Source: JBBDXA01 sp040902585 (lineage in GTDB: Bacteria; Planctomycetota; Phycisphaerae; Phycisphaerales; Phycisphaeraceae). Taken from it: a stretch of 31,423 nucleotides of DNA. Location of the stretch: NCBI GenBank assembly GCA_040902585.1, contig JBBDXA010000117.1:1-31423 (forward strand). The letters are read 5' to 3'. Position numbers and translations under genes: made by a program. Of the stretch, positions 8,409 to 16,147 are shown piece by piece; within the stretch, counting starts at the first letter, position 1; the number at the start of each line of letters is the position of its first letter. The notes beneath the pieces are model-generated. The model was not told where the DNA came from. It did no database searches and saw only the letters and a program-made list of their open reading frames with translations.

Positions 8409-8414
8409 ATTATA
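8409..8414 (-). promoter_or_regulatory. -10 hexamer (TATAAT) 8 nt before the mqnA start
   Basis: On the minus strand a perfect TATAAT is separated from the mqnA ATG by eight bases. Initiation would fall at or next to the start codon. No clear -35 box is seen. Confidence 0.5.
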
Positions 8415-8463
8415 GGGTTGCGCCGGCGGGGCGCATCCTGCGGCGAAGTGACGCAGAGAAGGT

Positions 8464-8576
8464 AAATCCTGAAATCGGGAAATCTTGAGATCCTGAAATC
8501 AGGAAGGAGCGGATCGACGTCCATTGCTTCTGATCTCAACTTTTCAGGATTTAAGGATTTCAAGATTTTCAGAGAT
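8464..8576. repeat. Inverted pair of octanucleotide arrays
   Basis: Positions 8464-8503 are five exact-period 8-bp units of consensus AAATCnnG (for example AAATCCTG). Positions 8545-8576 hold four units of the reverse complement (for example CAGGATTT). The two arrays face each other across about 41 bp, between the divergent mqnA and response-regulator genes, and could pair into one long hairpin. The region is A+T-rich compared with its surroundings. Confidence 0.8.
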
Positions 8577-8599
8577 TCCATCTCGCCCAGCGAGATGAC

Positions 8600-8605
8600 T
8601 ACAAT
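8600..8605 (+). promoter_or_regulatory. -10-like hexamer (TACAAT) 7 nt before the response-regulator start
   Basis: TACAAT is followed by seven bases and the ATG at 8613. This argues for the 8613 start over the in-frame ATG at 8595, which would lie upstream of the predicted transcription start. Confidence 0.4.
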
Positions 8606-8612
8606 CCTCGCC

Positions 8613-9992
8613 ATGTCCGACGAATCCAAAACTCCCGCGGCTGCCGTGCTGGTGGTCGATGACGAAGTCGATCATGCCGAGGTCATGTCCGAGGCCCTGC
8701 GCCGGCTGGGCCACGTCTGCACCATCGTTCACGACCTGCCCTCTGCCGAGGATGAACTGGAGCACGGCAACTTCGATCTCATCGTCACCGACCTGGTCAT
8801 GGACAGCGAGACGGATGGCATGAAAGTCCTCGCGGCCGCCCGCAGGCTTCAGTCCGGCGCCGAGACCATCCTCGTCACCGCCCACGGCGACGTGCCCACC
8901 GCCAAGAGCGCGATCCGCGGCGGCGCCTACGATTTCATCGAAAAGCCCCTCGACCTGGATGTCTTCCGCAATCTCTGCCAGCGGGCGATCCAGACCGTCA
9001 TGCTCCGCGCAACCAACACCGAGCTGCGCGGCCGACTCGAAGAAAAATTCGGCTTCGAGGGCATCATCGGCAACTCATCCGCCATGCGCAGCGTGCTCAC
9101 CATGGCCCGCCAATTCGCGCCGACCCACACGCCCGTGCTCATTCTCGGTGAAAGCGGAACGGGCAAGGAACTCGTCGCCCAGGCGATCCACAACAACAGC
9201 AAACGCGCCAAGGCCCGCTTCGTGCCGCTCAACTGCGCGGGCATCAGCGAGTCTATTCTGGAGGATGAACTGTTCGGCCACATCCGCGGTGCCTTCACCG
9301 GCGCGGAGAAGGAGCGCGAAGGGCGGTTTGAATATGCCGACGGCGGCACGCTGTTCCTCGATGAGATCGGCGACATGCCCACGCCCATGCAGGCGAAGCT
9401 GCTGCGCGTGCTCGAGAGCGGCGAGATCGTGCGCCTCGGTTCGAATGAACCCAAGCACGTCAATGTCCGCCTGATCTCAGCGACGAATCATGACCTGGAA
9501 GAGACGGTGAAGAAAGGCACGTTCCGCGGCGATCTTTTTTTCCGTATCAAAGGCGTGGAGCTTCGCCTGCCCCCGCTGCGCGAAAGGCGTGAGGATATTC
9601 CGCTCCTGACGCAGCACTTTGTGCATCGCAGCGCCAAGGCTCTTGAAAAGGAGACGCCGCTGATCAGCGAGGATGCCCAGCTTGCGCTGATGCGTTTTGA
9701 CTGGCCGGGTAATGTGAGGCAGCTGATGAACGTGGTGCAGAACGCGGTGGTGCTCGCCGAGAAGACGATTGAACCGCGACACCTGCCGCCGGAGATTCTG
9801 GCGAGCGCCGGCGAACTGCCCGCCGGCGACAGCGCCACGTCCGCGGCGGGCCTGAGTCTCGACAAAATCGAAAAACAGGCGATCCGCAACGCCCTGCGCG
9901 TCAACAGCGGCAACCGCGAAGCGGCGGCGAAGATGCTGGGCATCGGGGAGCGGACGCTGTATCGGAAGTTGAAGGAATATGGGTTGAAGTAG
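8613..9992 (+). CDS. NtrC-family sigma54-dependent response regulator
   Basis: This is a two-component transcription activator of 459 residues with three domains. The receiver domain covers about 10-125, with the phosphorylation site at Asp60 (LIVTD) and the conserved KP near 120. The AAA+ domain covers about 150-385, with Walker A GESGTGKE near 179-186, the sigma54-contacting GAFTGA loop near 226-231 and Walker B GGTLFLDEIGD. The Fis-type helix-turn-helix covers about 415-457 (NREAAAKMLGIGERTLYRKL). It should activate sigma54 promoters when phosphorylated. No partner histidine kinase is adjacent, so the signal is unknown. An in-frame ATG at 8595 would add six residues. The TACAAT hexamer points to a leaderless start at 8613. 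Confidence 0.94.
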   Translation: MSDESKTPAAAVLVVDDEVDHAEVMSEALRRLGHVCTIVHDLPSAEDELEHGNFDLIVTDLVMDSETDGMKVLAAARRLQSGAETILVTAHGDVPTAKSAIRGGAYDFIEKPLDLDVFRNLCQRAIQTVMLRATNTELRGRLEEKFGFEGIIGNSSAMRSVLTMARQFAPTHTPVLILGESGTGKELVAQAIHNNSKRAKARFVPLNCAGISESILEDELFGHIRGAFTGAEKEREGRFEYADGGTLFLDEIGDMPTPMQAKLLRVLESGEIVRLGSNEPKHVNVRLISATNHDLEETVKKGTFRGDLFFRIKGVELRLPPLRERREDIPLLTQHFVHRSAKALEKETPLISEDAQLALMRFDWPGNVRQLMNVVQNAVVLAEKTIEPRHLPPEILASAGELPAGDSATSAAGLSLDKIEKQAIRNALRVNSGNREAAAKMLGIGERTLYRKLKEYGLK

Positions 9993-9995
9993 CGA

Positions 9996-10001
9996 TATCA
10001 T
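9996..10001 (+). promoter_or_regulatory. -10-like hexamer (TATCAT) 6 nt before a start codon
   Basis: TATCAT lies directly after the response-regulator stop codon and six bases before the ATG at 10008, in the same arrangement as other candidate leaderless starts here. Confidence 0.3.
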
Positions 10002-10007
10002 GAACGC

Positions 10008-10415
10008 ATGACCACACTTGTCGCACACGCCGCCGCTGTGGGCCTCGCGCTTCAGAGTGATCGGAAAATCCTCATGATCGAACGAGGCATCGGCTACTGG
10101 ATCGCGCCGGATGGGCAATGCGTCCCCGTGCCGCCGGGCGTGATGAATGCGGACATGATCCGCGAGCTTATTAACCCTTCAGCGCTGAATGAAGACGAAC
10201 AGGATCGTTTCACAACTGACGCCAACGCCTTCGCGATTGAGCAGGGTTGGACGCGCGTGCGCATTTATCCCGCTGATCGCGTGGTCTACGCCGATCTTGG
10301 CGTGGGCAAAGGCAGCGAGCACCGCAAGCTCGTCGATGACATGCTCGACAGGATGAGTCTGACGGGATTCAAGGTGAAGGTCACCGACGAGGAAGGCAAC
10401 TACACCAGCAGTTGA
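10008..10415 (+). CDS. Unknown protein translationally coupled to ispF
   Basis: The protein has 135 residues and I do not recognise it. It has no signal peptide or membrane helix. The sequence is mixed alpha/beta with a strand-rich first third (VGLALQSDRKILMIE, GYWIAPDGQCVPVPPG), an acidic helix around 60-75 and a charged C-terminus. It follows the response regulator by 15 bp. Its TGA stop shares one base with the next ATG (TGATG), so ispF translation is probably coupled to it. The small size and tight linkage suggest a genuine conserved gene rather than a chance frame. Function unknown. Confidence 0.7.
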   Translation: MTTLVAHAAAVGLALQSDRKILMIERGIGYWIAPDGQCVPVPPGVMNADMIRELINPSALNEDEQDRFTTDANAFAIEQGWTRVRIYPADRVVYADLGVGKGSEHRKLVDDMLDRMSLTGFKVKVTDEEGNYTSS

Positions 10416-10912
10416 TGACGCACATGTCTGATCACTTCAATCGCATCGGTCACGGTTTCGATCTGCACCGCCTCGAGCCCGGGCTGCCGCTCATCGTCGC
10501 CGGCGTTCGGCTTGAGCACGATCGCGGCTGCGCCGCTCACAGTGATGGTGATGTCGTCTACCACGCCGTCACCGACGCCATCCTCGGCGCCCTGGGGCAG
10601 GATGACATCGGCCAGCTCTTTCCTGACAACGATCCAAAGTGGAAGGGAACTGACTCGCGCATCTTCATCGAAGAGGCCGCCCGGCGCATGCGCGAGGCAG
10701 GCTACACCATCGGCAACCTCGACGTGACTGTCATTCTGCAACGGCCCAAGCTGAGCCCGCACAAGAGCGCGGTGAAGGCGAACCTCGCGCAGATGCTCGG
10801 CTGCGACGTGGCACAGGTGAACGTGAAAGGCAAGACGCACGAGAAGGTCGATGCGCTCGGCGAGAACCGGGCGATCGCATGTCATGTCGTGGTGCTGCTC
10901 CGAAAAGCATAA
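10415..10912 (+). CDS. ispF: 2-C-methyl-D-erythritol 2,4-cyclodiphosphate synthase
   Basis: IspF is a trimeric zinc enzyme of the MEP isoprenoid pathway. It cyclises CDP-methylerythritol 2-phosphate to MEcPP with release of CMP. The protein has 165 residues, close to the usual 156-160. The zinc ligands are visible as Asp16 and His18 in GHGFDLH and His50 in HSDGDVVYH. The motifs DDIGQLFPD and KTHEKVDALGENRAIACH are also typical. The ATG at 10415 overlaps the upstream stop; an ATG at 10424 is an alternative. The last codons and the TAA stop lie inside the first units of an octanucleotide array. No other MEP gene is in the window. Confidence 0.95.
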   Translation: MTHMSDHFNRIGHGFDLHRLEPGLPLIVAGVRLEHDRGCAAHSDGDVVYHAVTDAILGALGQDDIGQLFPDNDPKWKGTDSRIFIEEAARRMREAGYTIGNLDVTVILQRPKLSPHKSAVKANLAQMLGCDVAQVNVKGKTHEKVDALGENRAIACHVVVLLRKA

Positions 10913-11011
10913 AAGCAAGAAAGCAGAAAAGCAGAAAAGTAAAAAAGTCGAAATGAGCACGACACGCATCGCTCCGAATTTCTGCTTTTCTGGTTTTATG
11001 ATTTTCTGTAC
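10903..11011. repeat. Inverted pair of octanucleotide arrays at the convergent end of ispF
   Basis: Positions 10903-10950 are six 8-bp units of consensus AAAAGCAG. Positions 10980-11011 are four units of the inverted type (TTCTGCTT and variants). The first array contains the ispF stop codon. The second contains the stop codon of the converging zinc-ribbon gene. The A+T-rich arms could form a hairpin that ends transcription from both sides. Confidence 0.85.
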
Positions 11012-11478
11012 TTCTCCCCCGTTGCCAGTTCCCATCCCGGATGACTCGGTCGGATCGGCGTGTCGCGGAATTCGCTCCGGCAGCGATAGCACACCAGGCA
11101 CCGGCCGCTGAAGAGGTAGATGATCGCGTCGATGATGACGACCACGCCCAGCACCACCACGCCCCAGATAACATTCCTCGCCCCGAACAGCGCCACGGCG
11201 ACGACTGCCGCCGCCAGCACGATCGCAAAGCCCGTCACCTGCGGAAAGTCCTTGCGGGCGAAGAGCTCCCGGCAACCGCACACCGGGCAGCAGCGTAGAT
11301 GATGCTCATCATCGAACGCACCGTCCCATTCGAGGTACACATCTTTCGCACCGCCCGTGCTGGTCGCGCTCTCCGATGGCTCACCCTCGGGCACCTTCAC
11401 GACCGGCGGCGGATCCTTCGCATCCACCGTCACGCGGAACTGCCGCTGGCGCTCGCGATTGTGTACATCAATAATCAC
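10996..11478 (-). CDS. Membrane protein with zinc-ribbon-like cysteines
   Basis: The protein has 160 residues and starts with GTG. Residues 1-60 are polar. Residues 63-69 (CCPVCGC) and 127-133 (CLVCYRC) form two cysteine clusters, like halves of a rubredoxin-type zinc ribbon. Between them, about 82-124, are two membrane helices. A structure with both clusters on the same side of the membrane fits. The function is unknown; such proteins are often small structural or regulatory membrane proteins. The stop codon and the last residues RKS lie in an inverted octanucleotide array. It converges with ispF. No Shine-Dalgarno sequence is evident at the GTG, so the exact start is uncertain. Confidence 0.75.
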   Translation of the reverse strand: MIIDVHNRERQRQFRVTVDAKDPPPVVKVPEGEPSESATSTGGAKDVYLEWDGAFDDEHHLRCCPVCGCRELFARKDFPQVTGFAIVLAAAVVAVALFGARNVIWGVVVLGVVVIIDAIIYLFSGRCLVCYRCRSEFRDTPIRPSHPGWELATGEKYRKS

Positions 11479-11524
11479 ACTCGCATTGTGGCGGCAGCCC
11501 GCGGGAAAGTCCAGAAGCAGGGAA

Positions 11525-11559
11525 GAAGACAGAGTCAGGAGTCAGGAGACAGGAGACAA
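11525..11559. repeat. Heptanucleotide array
   Basis: Five 7-bp units (GAGTCAG/GAGACAG type) lie between the divergent zinc-ribbon and M6 protease genes. The same heptamer, read on the other strand, recurs at 22246-22294. Confidence 0.8.
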
Positions 11560-11561
11560 AG

Positions 11562-11583
11562 CCCATGCACTCCCGTGCATGGG
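11562..11583. repeat. Perfect hairpin with TCCC loop
   Basis: CCCATGCAC and GTGCATGGG form a perfect 9-bp stem around TCCC, directly after the heptanucleotide array. A hairpin with the same loop occurs at 23194-23207. There is no T-run, so it looks like a REP-type palindrome more than a terminator. Confidence 0.6.
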
Positions 11584-11679
11584 GACCGCATCACCCGAAT
11601 TTTCTTCGCCCCTGCATAACACCACCCCCTCTGGGCCGTTGTATCCTGCACAGTCACCATCCTTCACATGAGGTGCGGC

Positions 11680-13677
11680 ATGAAGCGGAACGTTTTCAGG
11701 TTCATCACCGGCTGGATCGCAATCCTCACCCTCGGCGCGGCGATTTCGATCGCCTTCGCAGCCGACGAAAAGAAAACAGAGCCGGCCAAGGCCGACGCGC
11801 CCAAGGCAGAGGCCACCAAGCCCGAGCCTGAGAAGCCCGAGCCGAAGAAGGAAGAACCGAAAAAAGAGGAACCCAAAAAGGAAGCACCTGCCAAGCCCGC
11901 GCCCCCGGCCCCTGACAAGTTCGCCGCCGAGCTCGAAGGTTACCGCACCGTCGCCACCGCCCTTCGCGCCAAGGCTCAGCCCGCGGTCGCCCCTGTCACC
12001 AATGTCCCCGTCCGCACCGGTTACCTGGGCATCTTCGTCGAAGCGAAGGATGGCCAACTTCTCATCGATGAAATCGCCCCTGATTCGCCCGCCCTCGCTG
12101 CGGGCCTGAAGAAGGGTGATCAACTCGCCACCATCGACAAGCAGACTTTCGCCGACAACAACCGCCTGCGCGACTGGCTTCAGGAGCAGGCACCGGGACA
12201 GGCGATCAGCATCGCCATCAAGCGCGGCGACAAAGAACTGGTCCTCACCGCAGCGCTCGGCGCGACGAGTTCACCCATGTCGCTCTCCAGGCAGCGCGCC
12301 ATCATGGGCGTGCGTTTCACCGACGCGGCTGACATCGAAGGCGTGCGCATCGATGAAGCCACGGCCGGCGGCCCCGCGCAGAAGGCGGGCATCAAGTCCG
12401 GCGATGTCATCGTCAAAGTCAACGGCTCGGAAATCAAGAACACCGCAAGTCTGCGCGACTTCATCGCCGCCCGCAGTCCGGGTGATCAGATCAAGGTTCT
12501 CGTTCGCCGCGCGGAAGAAGAAACCGAGTACAGCCTTCATCTCGCAGCCGACTCCTCTTCCACCAGCTCGCGTGGCCCGACCTCCGCGATGATGTCGTAT
12601 TGGAAGAAGCCGACCTATCGCCTTGCCGTCATTCCCGTCGAATACCCCGACGCCAAGCACAACGAGAAGGTCACGCTCGAAGCCTGGACGCAGGCCCTGT
12701 TCAGCCGCGATACCTACAAAGACAAAAGCATCACCGGGCAGACCGTCTACGGCAGCGTCGCCGATTACTACCACGAAATGTCCGGCGGCAAACTCGCCCT
12801 CGAAGGCAAAGTCTTCGACTGGGTCGAAGTCAGCAAGGAACGCGCCGAGTACGGCAAGGATGTGAACAACAAATCACCCCTGCTCATCGAAGCGATGGAG
12901 AAGCTGCTGGAGCGCGACGGCAAGGACGCGCTCAACGATTTTGACGGTGTCTATTACATGTACGCCGGCGATCGCTTCCGCACCAGCCGCGGCGGCCTGT
13001 ACTGGCCTCACCGCTCCTCCTTCAGCTTCAAAGGCAAACGCTGGTCCTACTTCATCATGCCTGAAGGCGGCAGGACCATGAGCAATATCAGCACCATCTG
13101 CCACGAGTTCGGCCACATGCTCGGCCTGCCCGATCTCTACGCCCGGCCGGAAAACCCCGGCTCCGAAGGCCTCAGCGTCTGGTGTGCCATGTCGAATCAA
13201 GTGACCAACGGTCGGCCACAACATTTCTCCGCCTGGCCCAAGGTCATGCTCGGCTGGGTGGACCCGATCGTCATCGATCCCACCGTCAAACAGAAGCTCG
13301 TCCTCTCGCCCATCGAGGACGACAGCACGCAATGCTTCAAGATTCTCGTTCGTCCCGATGGCAGTGAATATTTCCTGCTGGAGAACCGCCGCAAGAAAGG
13401 CTTCGACGAAAGCCTGCCGGCCGAGGGCTTGCTCATCTGGCGCGTGGTGGGCAATCGGCCGCAGCTTGAAGAATCGCACGGCATCGAAGGCCCGGCTGGC
13501 CCGTTGAGCTATCGCGATGCGGTGCCGTATCCGTCGAAGGCGAACACCGCGTTCACGCCCTTCACCACGCCTTCGAGCCGCGGCCAACTCGGCGGCGGGA
13601 TGCCGGTACACATCACCAACATCCGCGAACTGCCCGATGGCCGGATCACGTTCTGGATCGGGTATGAGTTTCAGTGA
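11680..13677 (+). CDS. Secreted M6-family metalloprotease with two PDZ domains
   Basis: The protein has 665 residues. A signal peptide ends near AFAAD. It is followed by a Lys/Glu/Pro-rich linker with KKEEP repeats (about 30-75). Two PDZ domains follow, at about 110-190 (GYLGIFVEA, LAAGLKKGDQL) and 198-285 (AGIKSGDVIVKVNG). The rest is an M6/immune-inhibitor-A-like peptidase: the zinc motif HEFGHMLGLPDLY starts near residue 475, and GLLIWRV near 580 is typical of the family. It probably acts in the periplasm or outside the cell. PDZ domains usually bind substrate C-termini, and two N-terminal copies are unusual on M6 enzymes. The ATG at 11680 has GAGG 6-9 nt upstream; an ATG at 11668 is the alternative. 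Confidence 0.9.
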   Translation: MKRNVFRFITGWIAILTLGAAISIAFAADEKKTEPAKADAPKAEATKPEPEKPEPKKEEPKKEEPKKEAPAKPAPPAPDKFAAELEGYRTVATALRAKAQPAVAPVTNVPVRTGYLGIFVEAKDGQLLIDEIAPDSPALAAGLKKGDQLATIDKQTFADNNRLRDWLQEQAPGQAISIAIKRGDKELVLTAALGATSSPMSLSRQRAIMGVRFTDAADIEGVRIDEATAGGPAQKAGIKSGDVIVKVNGSEIKNTASLRDFIAARSPGDQIKVLVRRAEEETEYSLHLAADSSSTSSRGPTSAMMSYWKKPTYRLAVIPVEYPDAKHNEKVTLEAWTQALFSRDTYKDKSITGQTVYGSVADYYHEMSGGKLALEGKVFDWVEVSKERAEYGKDVNNKSPLLIEAMEKLLERDGKDALNDFDGVYYMYAGDRFRTSRGGLYWPHRSSFSFKGKRWSYFIMPEGGRTMSNISTICHEFGHMLGLPDLYARPENPGSEGLSVWCAMSNQVTNGRPQHFSAWPKVMLGWVDPIVIDPTVKQKLVLSPIEDDSTQCFKILVRPDGSEYFLLENRRKKGFDESLPAEGLLIWRVVGNRPQLEESHGIEGPAGPLSYRDAVPYPSKANTAFTPFTTPSSRGQLGGGMPVHITNIRELPDGRITFWIGYEFQ

Positions 13678-13689
13678 GGTGAGTCGGCT

Positions 13690-13932
13690 ATGATTGTGCA
13701 GGTCCAATGTTTGAGTGAGCTTCACATGCGTGATCAGATCGACGAGCCTGGTGAGTTTACCGATGAGCAGTTGCGGGCTGCGCTTCGCGAGATGGGTGAG
13801 AAGGCTCAGGCAAAGACCTTTGCCGCGGGCCGCCCGGTGATGGTGGCGTGGAACGGCGACCTGGTCCTTCTCTTCCCTGATGGGACTGAAAAGGTGGTCG
13901 GCACCGTGGCTGAAGGCGTGGCCCGCGAATGA
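13690..13932 (+). CDS. Small antitoxin-like protein paired with a zeta-toxin-like gene
   Basis: The protein has 80 residues. It has an acidic helix (about 22-43) and a C-terminal strand-turn-strand segment (GRPVMVAWNGDLVLLFPDGTE). That end resembles small proteins often coded just upstream of zeta-like ATPases; this is recalled resemblance, not a search. GAGGTGAG lies 6 nt before the ATG. The gene is 12 bp after the M6 protease gene and overlaps the next start by 4 bp (ATGA). The layout suggests an antitoxin. The function is inferred. Confidence 0.65.
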   Translation: MIVQVQCLSELHMRDQIDEPGEFTDEQLRAALREMGEKAQAKTFAAGRPVMVAWNGDLVLLFPDGTEKVVGTVAEGVARE

Positions 13933-14684
13933 TTAGCGGTGACTCTGTCAAGCGTCTGCGCATGTTTGCCGGTCCCAATGGGTCCGGAAAAACCAGTCTG
14001 GTTCATAGTCTTGCGAAAGAGTTCAATCCGTCAGGTCTGTTTCGCATTCACACTTTTATCAATGCGGATGATATTGCTCAAGAGCTTTCGTTGTCCGGAC
14101 AGATCAAGTTGAATGTGCCTGCTTCCGTGGAAGAGATTCGCAAGTTCTTCCTGGACGGCGGACGCGTTCTGGCTCCCAATCCGTTTCTTGACAGCCTCAA
14201 CCTTCAAGACGGAATTCTTCGGGTAGATCCGGTGGCTGTTGATGCCTACGTAGCAGCGACAATCGCGGATTTCCTGCGGGATCGGCTCTTCAACCTGCGG
14301 CGATCGTTCGCATTCGAGACCGTCATGTCGCATCGGAGCAAGGTGGAGTTTTTCGCTCGCTCTCGAAAGGCCGGGTATCGAACCTATCTTTATTACATTG
14401 CGACCGAATCGCCGGAAGTGAATCTGCACCGCGTATGGGAACGCGTTCAATGGGGCGGTCATGACGTTCCAAGACACAAGGTCATCGAGCGCTATCATCG
14501 CAGCCTGGGTCTGGCTGCTACGGCAGCATCGCATTCCTATCGAGCGTACTTCTTTGACAACTCATCGTCAGTGCCTCGCTGGATAGCGGAACGGTCACCA
14601 CAGGGCCACTGGCGGCTTCAAGTCGAGCGATCGTCGCTACCGCGGTGGTTCGAAGAATCGATAATGAAAGCAGAAAATGGTTGA
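13929..14684 (+). CDS. Zeta-toxin-like P-loop ATPase/kinase
   Basis: The protein has 251 residues. The P-loop GPNGSGKTSL is at about residues 15-24. INADDIA follows near 44 and AFETVMSHRSKVEF near 135; this is the layout of zeta-toxin-family kinases, which have the P-loop, an NxD element and a later conserved Thr/Ser-His-Arg segment. Classical zeta toxins phosphorylate UDP-N-acetylhexosamines and block wall synthesis. Many chromosomal relatives have no proven substrate. The start overlaps the stop of the small upstream gene (ATGA), as in toxin-antitoxin operons. The DNA looks lower in GC than its neighbours, which may mean transfer. A non-toxin P-loop kinase is the main alternative. Confidence 0.8.
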   Translation: MISGDSVKRLRMFAGPNGSGKTSLVHSLAKEFNPSGLFRIHTFINADDIAQELSLSGQIKLNVPASVEEIRKFFLDGGRVLAPNPFLDSLNLQDGILRVDPVAVDAYVAATIADFLRDRLFNLRRSFAFETVMSHRSKVEFFARSRKAGYRTYLYYIATESPEVNLHRVWERVQWGGHDVPRHKVIERYHRSLGLAATAASHSYRAYFFDNSSSVPRWIAERSPQGHWRLQVERSSLPRWFEESIMKAENG

Positions 14685-14714
14685 ACCTCGTAGCTCAGCC
14701 AACGCAGGTTGTTC

Positions 14715-16085
14715 CTATCGCCGCTTGTGCCAATACCCCGGCAAATCCTTCTTCGTCTCCCGCAGAATCTCCAGCACCGCCTTGCGATCCTCCGCCTTCA
14801 AATTCGCGAACTCCTCGCTCGTGTCTTTGCCCGTGAGAATGTCGTGAAGCCTCTGAAGGAGAAAACCGCGCATCGGCTTGTCGATCGCGTCGAAAGCTTC
14901 GCAGTGGATGAGATAGCTGCACGGATACTTGAACATTCGCGTCTTCAGGTCCAGCTCGCGCAGGGATCGCCCCTTGCTGTCGCGCGGGCCTTGTTTCGCA
15001 AACGCCTCGGCGAACCCGCTGGTGCCTTCAATCGGGCCTTTCAATTCCGCTTCGTCGACGAAGAGCAGATATTTTAGGAGAGCATCAGAGGCACTCTTGA
15101 AGCGGCGCTTCGTCGTGTCGCCCACTTCGTCCGCGGGTTGATTCAAGGCTTCGTTCAGCACGCGCTGGTACGACATCGCGCGTTTGGATTCGTAGTTCAC
15201 AGCCGTGATCAGGTTGTGCATCCGCACCTGGTGTTCGAGCACCATCAGCGCGACGATATCGCTGTGCGGCGAAAGATAAGCCTTGGTGTCAAAGTATTTG
15301 TCCAGGTCCGTCACGTTCGCGCCCAGCGTGCGGTCAGGGCGCTCGGTGTCGGTATCTTTCTTGAAAGTCTGATTGCCCAGGTGGCCGTGATGAGGTGATT
15401 TGCCGGTGACGTAGTAGCCGCCCCAGCGTTCTTCGATCGGGCTGCGATGATCGATGGAAGAAGAGCCCGCCTGGTACATGGGGAAGCCTTCGGGATCGGT
15501 GAACAGGCTTCGCACGATGTGTCCCGGCACGCCCGCCGTGCGCGCCGAAGCGTGACACTGAAGGCAGTCGGCGGTGCGCGTGAACTTCGGTCGGCCCTTC
15601 GCATCAGGCTCCAGCGTGAAGAACACGCCGCCCAGATTCGGATCGACGGCACTGATCTCGATCACCTCGCTGTCCTGCACGCGACCGATGTAAACCTCTT
15701 CATTGAAATAGAGCGCCCGCGGCCGATGCGGCGAGATGCGTCGAAGCTGAAAACTCGTTTTGGAAAACACCAGCACCTGCGACGACACGGGAATCTTCAA
15801 CTCGCGCAGCAGGGCCGGTAGAAAGCCATGCTTCTCATCGTGCTGAAGTTTGACCTTGCCGTCAGCGATCCACTTCTGAAGCTTCGTGATGGGGTCCGCA
15901 AGCGGGGCGCGGTCGTAGTTGATCGTCTCATCATCCAGCGGCACGACGTAGCTCGATTCGCCGAACTGGGCGAAGGCGGGGGAAAGGAAGAAAGTGAGAA
16001 GGCTGACAACTCCTGCCAGCAGGAAGGCGCCACCGTCCGAGCGTGGGTGGTGATTCGGTCGGTCGATTCTGTTGAAAACACGCAT
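14715..16085 (-). CDS. Secreted mono-haem c-type cytochrome-like protein
   Basis: The protein has 456 residues. A basic N-terminus and hydrophobic stretch (about 20-40, ending SPAFAQ) indicate export. One haem c motif, CLQCH, is at about residues 174-178. Later conserved-looking stretches include SPIEERWGGYYVTGKSPHHG and YLSPHSDIVALMVLEHQ, whose His and Met residues could serve as a distal haem ligand. I know similar proteins from Planctomycetota and Verrucomicrobiota genomes only as uncharacterised. A periplasmic electron-transfer or peroxidase-like role is possible but unproven. GGAG lies 10 nt before the ATG, and a promoter-like pair lies upstream. It converges with the zeta-like gene, with 30 bp between. 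Confidence 0.75.
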   Translation of the reverse strand: MRVFNRIDRPNHHPRSDGGAFLLAGVVSLLTFFLSPAFAQFGESSYVVPLDDETINYDRAPLADPITKLQKWIADGKVKLQHDEKHGFLPALLRELKIPVSSQVLVFSKTSFQLRRISPHRPRALYFNEEVYIGRVQDSEVIEISAVDPNLGGVFFTLEPDAKGRPKFTRTADCLQCHASARTAGVPGHIVRSLFTDPEGFPMYQAGSSSIDHRSPIEERWGGYYVTGKSPHHGHLGNQTFKKDTDTERPDRTLGANVTDLDKYFDTKAYLSPHSDIVALMVLEHQVRMHNLITAVNYESKRAMSYQRVLNEALNQPADEVGDTTKRRFKSASDALLKYLLFVDEAELKGPIEGTSGFAEAFAKQGPRDSKGRSLRELDLKTRMFKYPCSYLIHCEAFDAIDKPMRGFLLQRLHDILTGKDTSEEFANLKAEDRKAVLEILRETKKDLPGYWHKRR

Positions 16086-16113
16086 GGAACAGGCTCCACT
16101 TCAATAATGGACA

Positions 16114-16141
16114 ATCTTATCCAGAATTGGTCGCAAGTAAA
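16114..16141 (-). promoter_or_regulatory. Candidate promoter for the c-type haem protein
   Basis: On the minus strand TTTACT (16136-16141) and TAAGAT (16114-16119) are separated by 16 bp. This is an A+T-rich spot in the 62-bp spacer after the HExxH gene. Confidence 0.35.
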
Positions 16142-16147
16142 GGCCGG

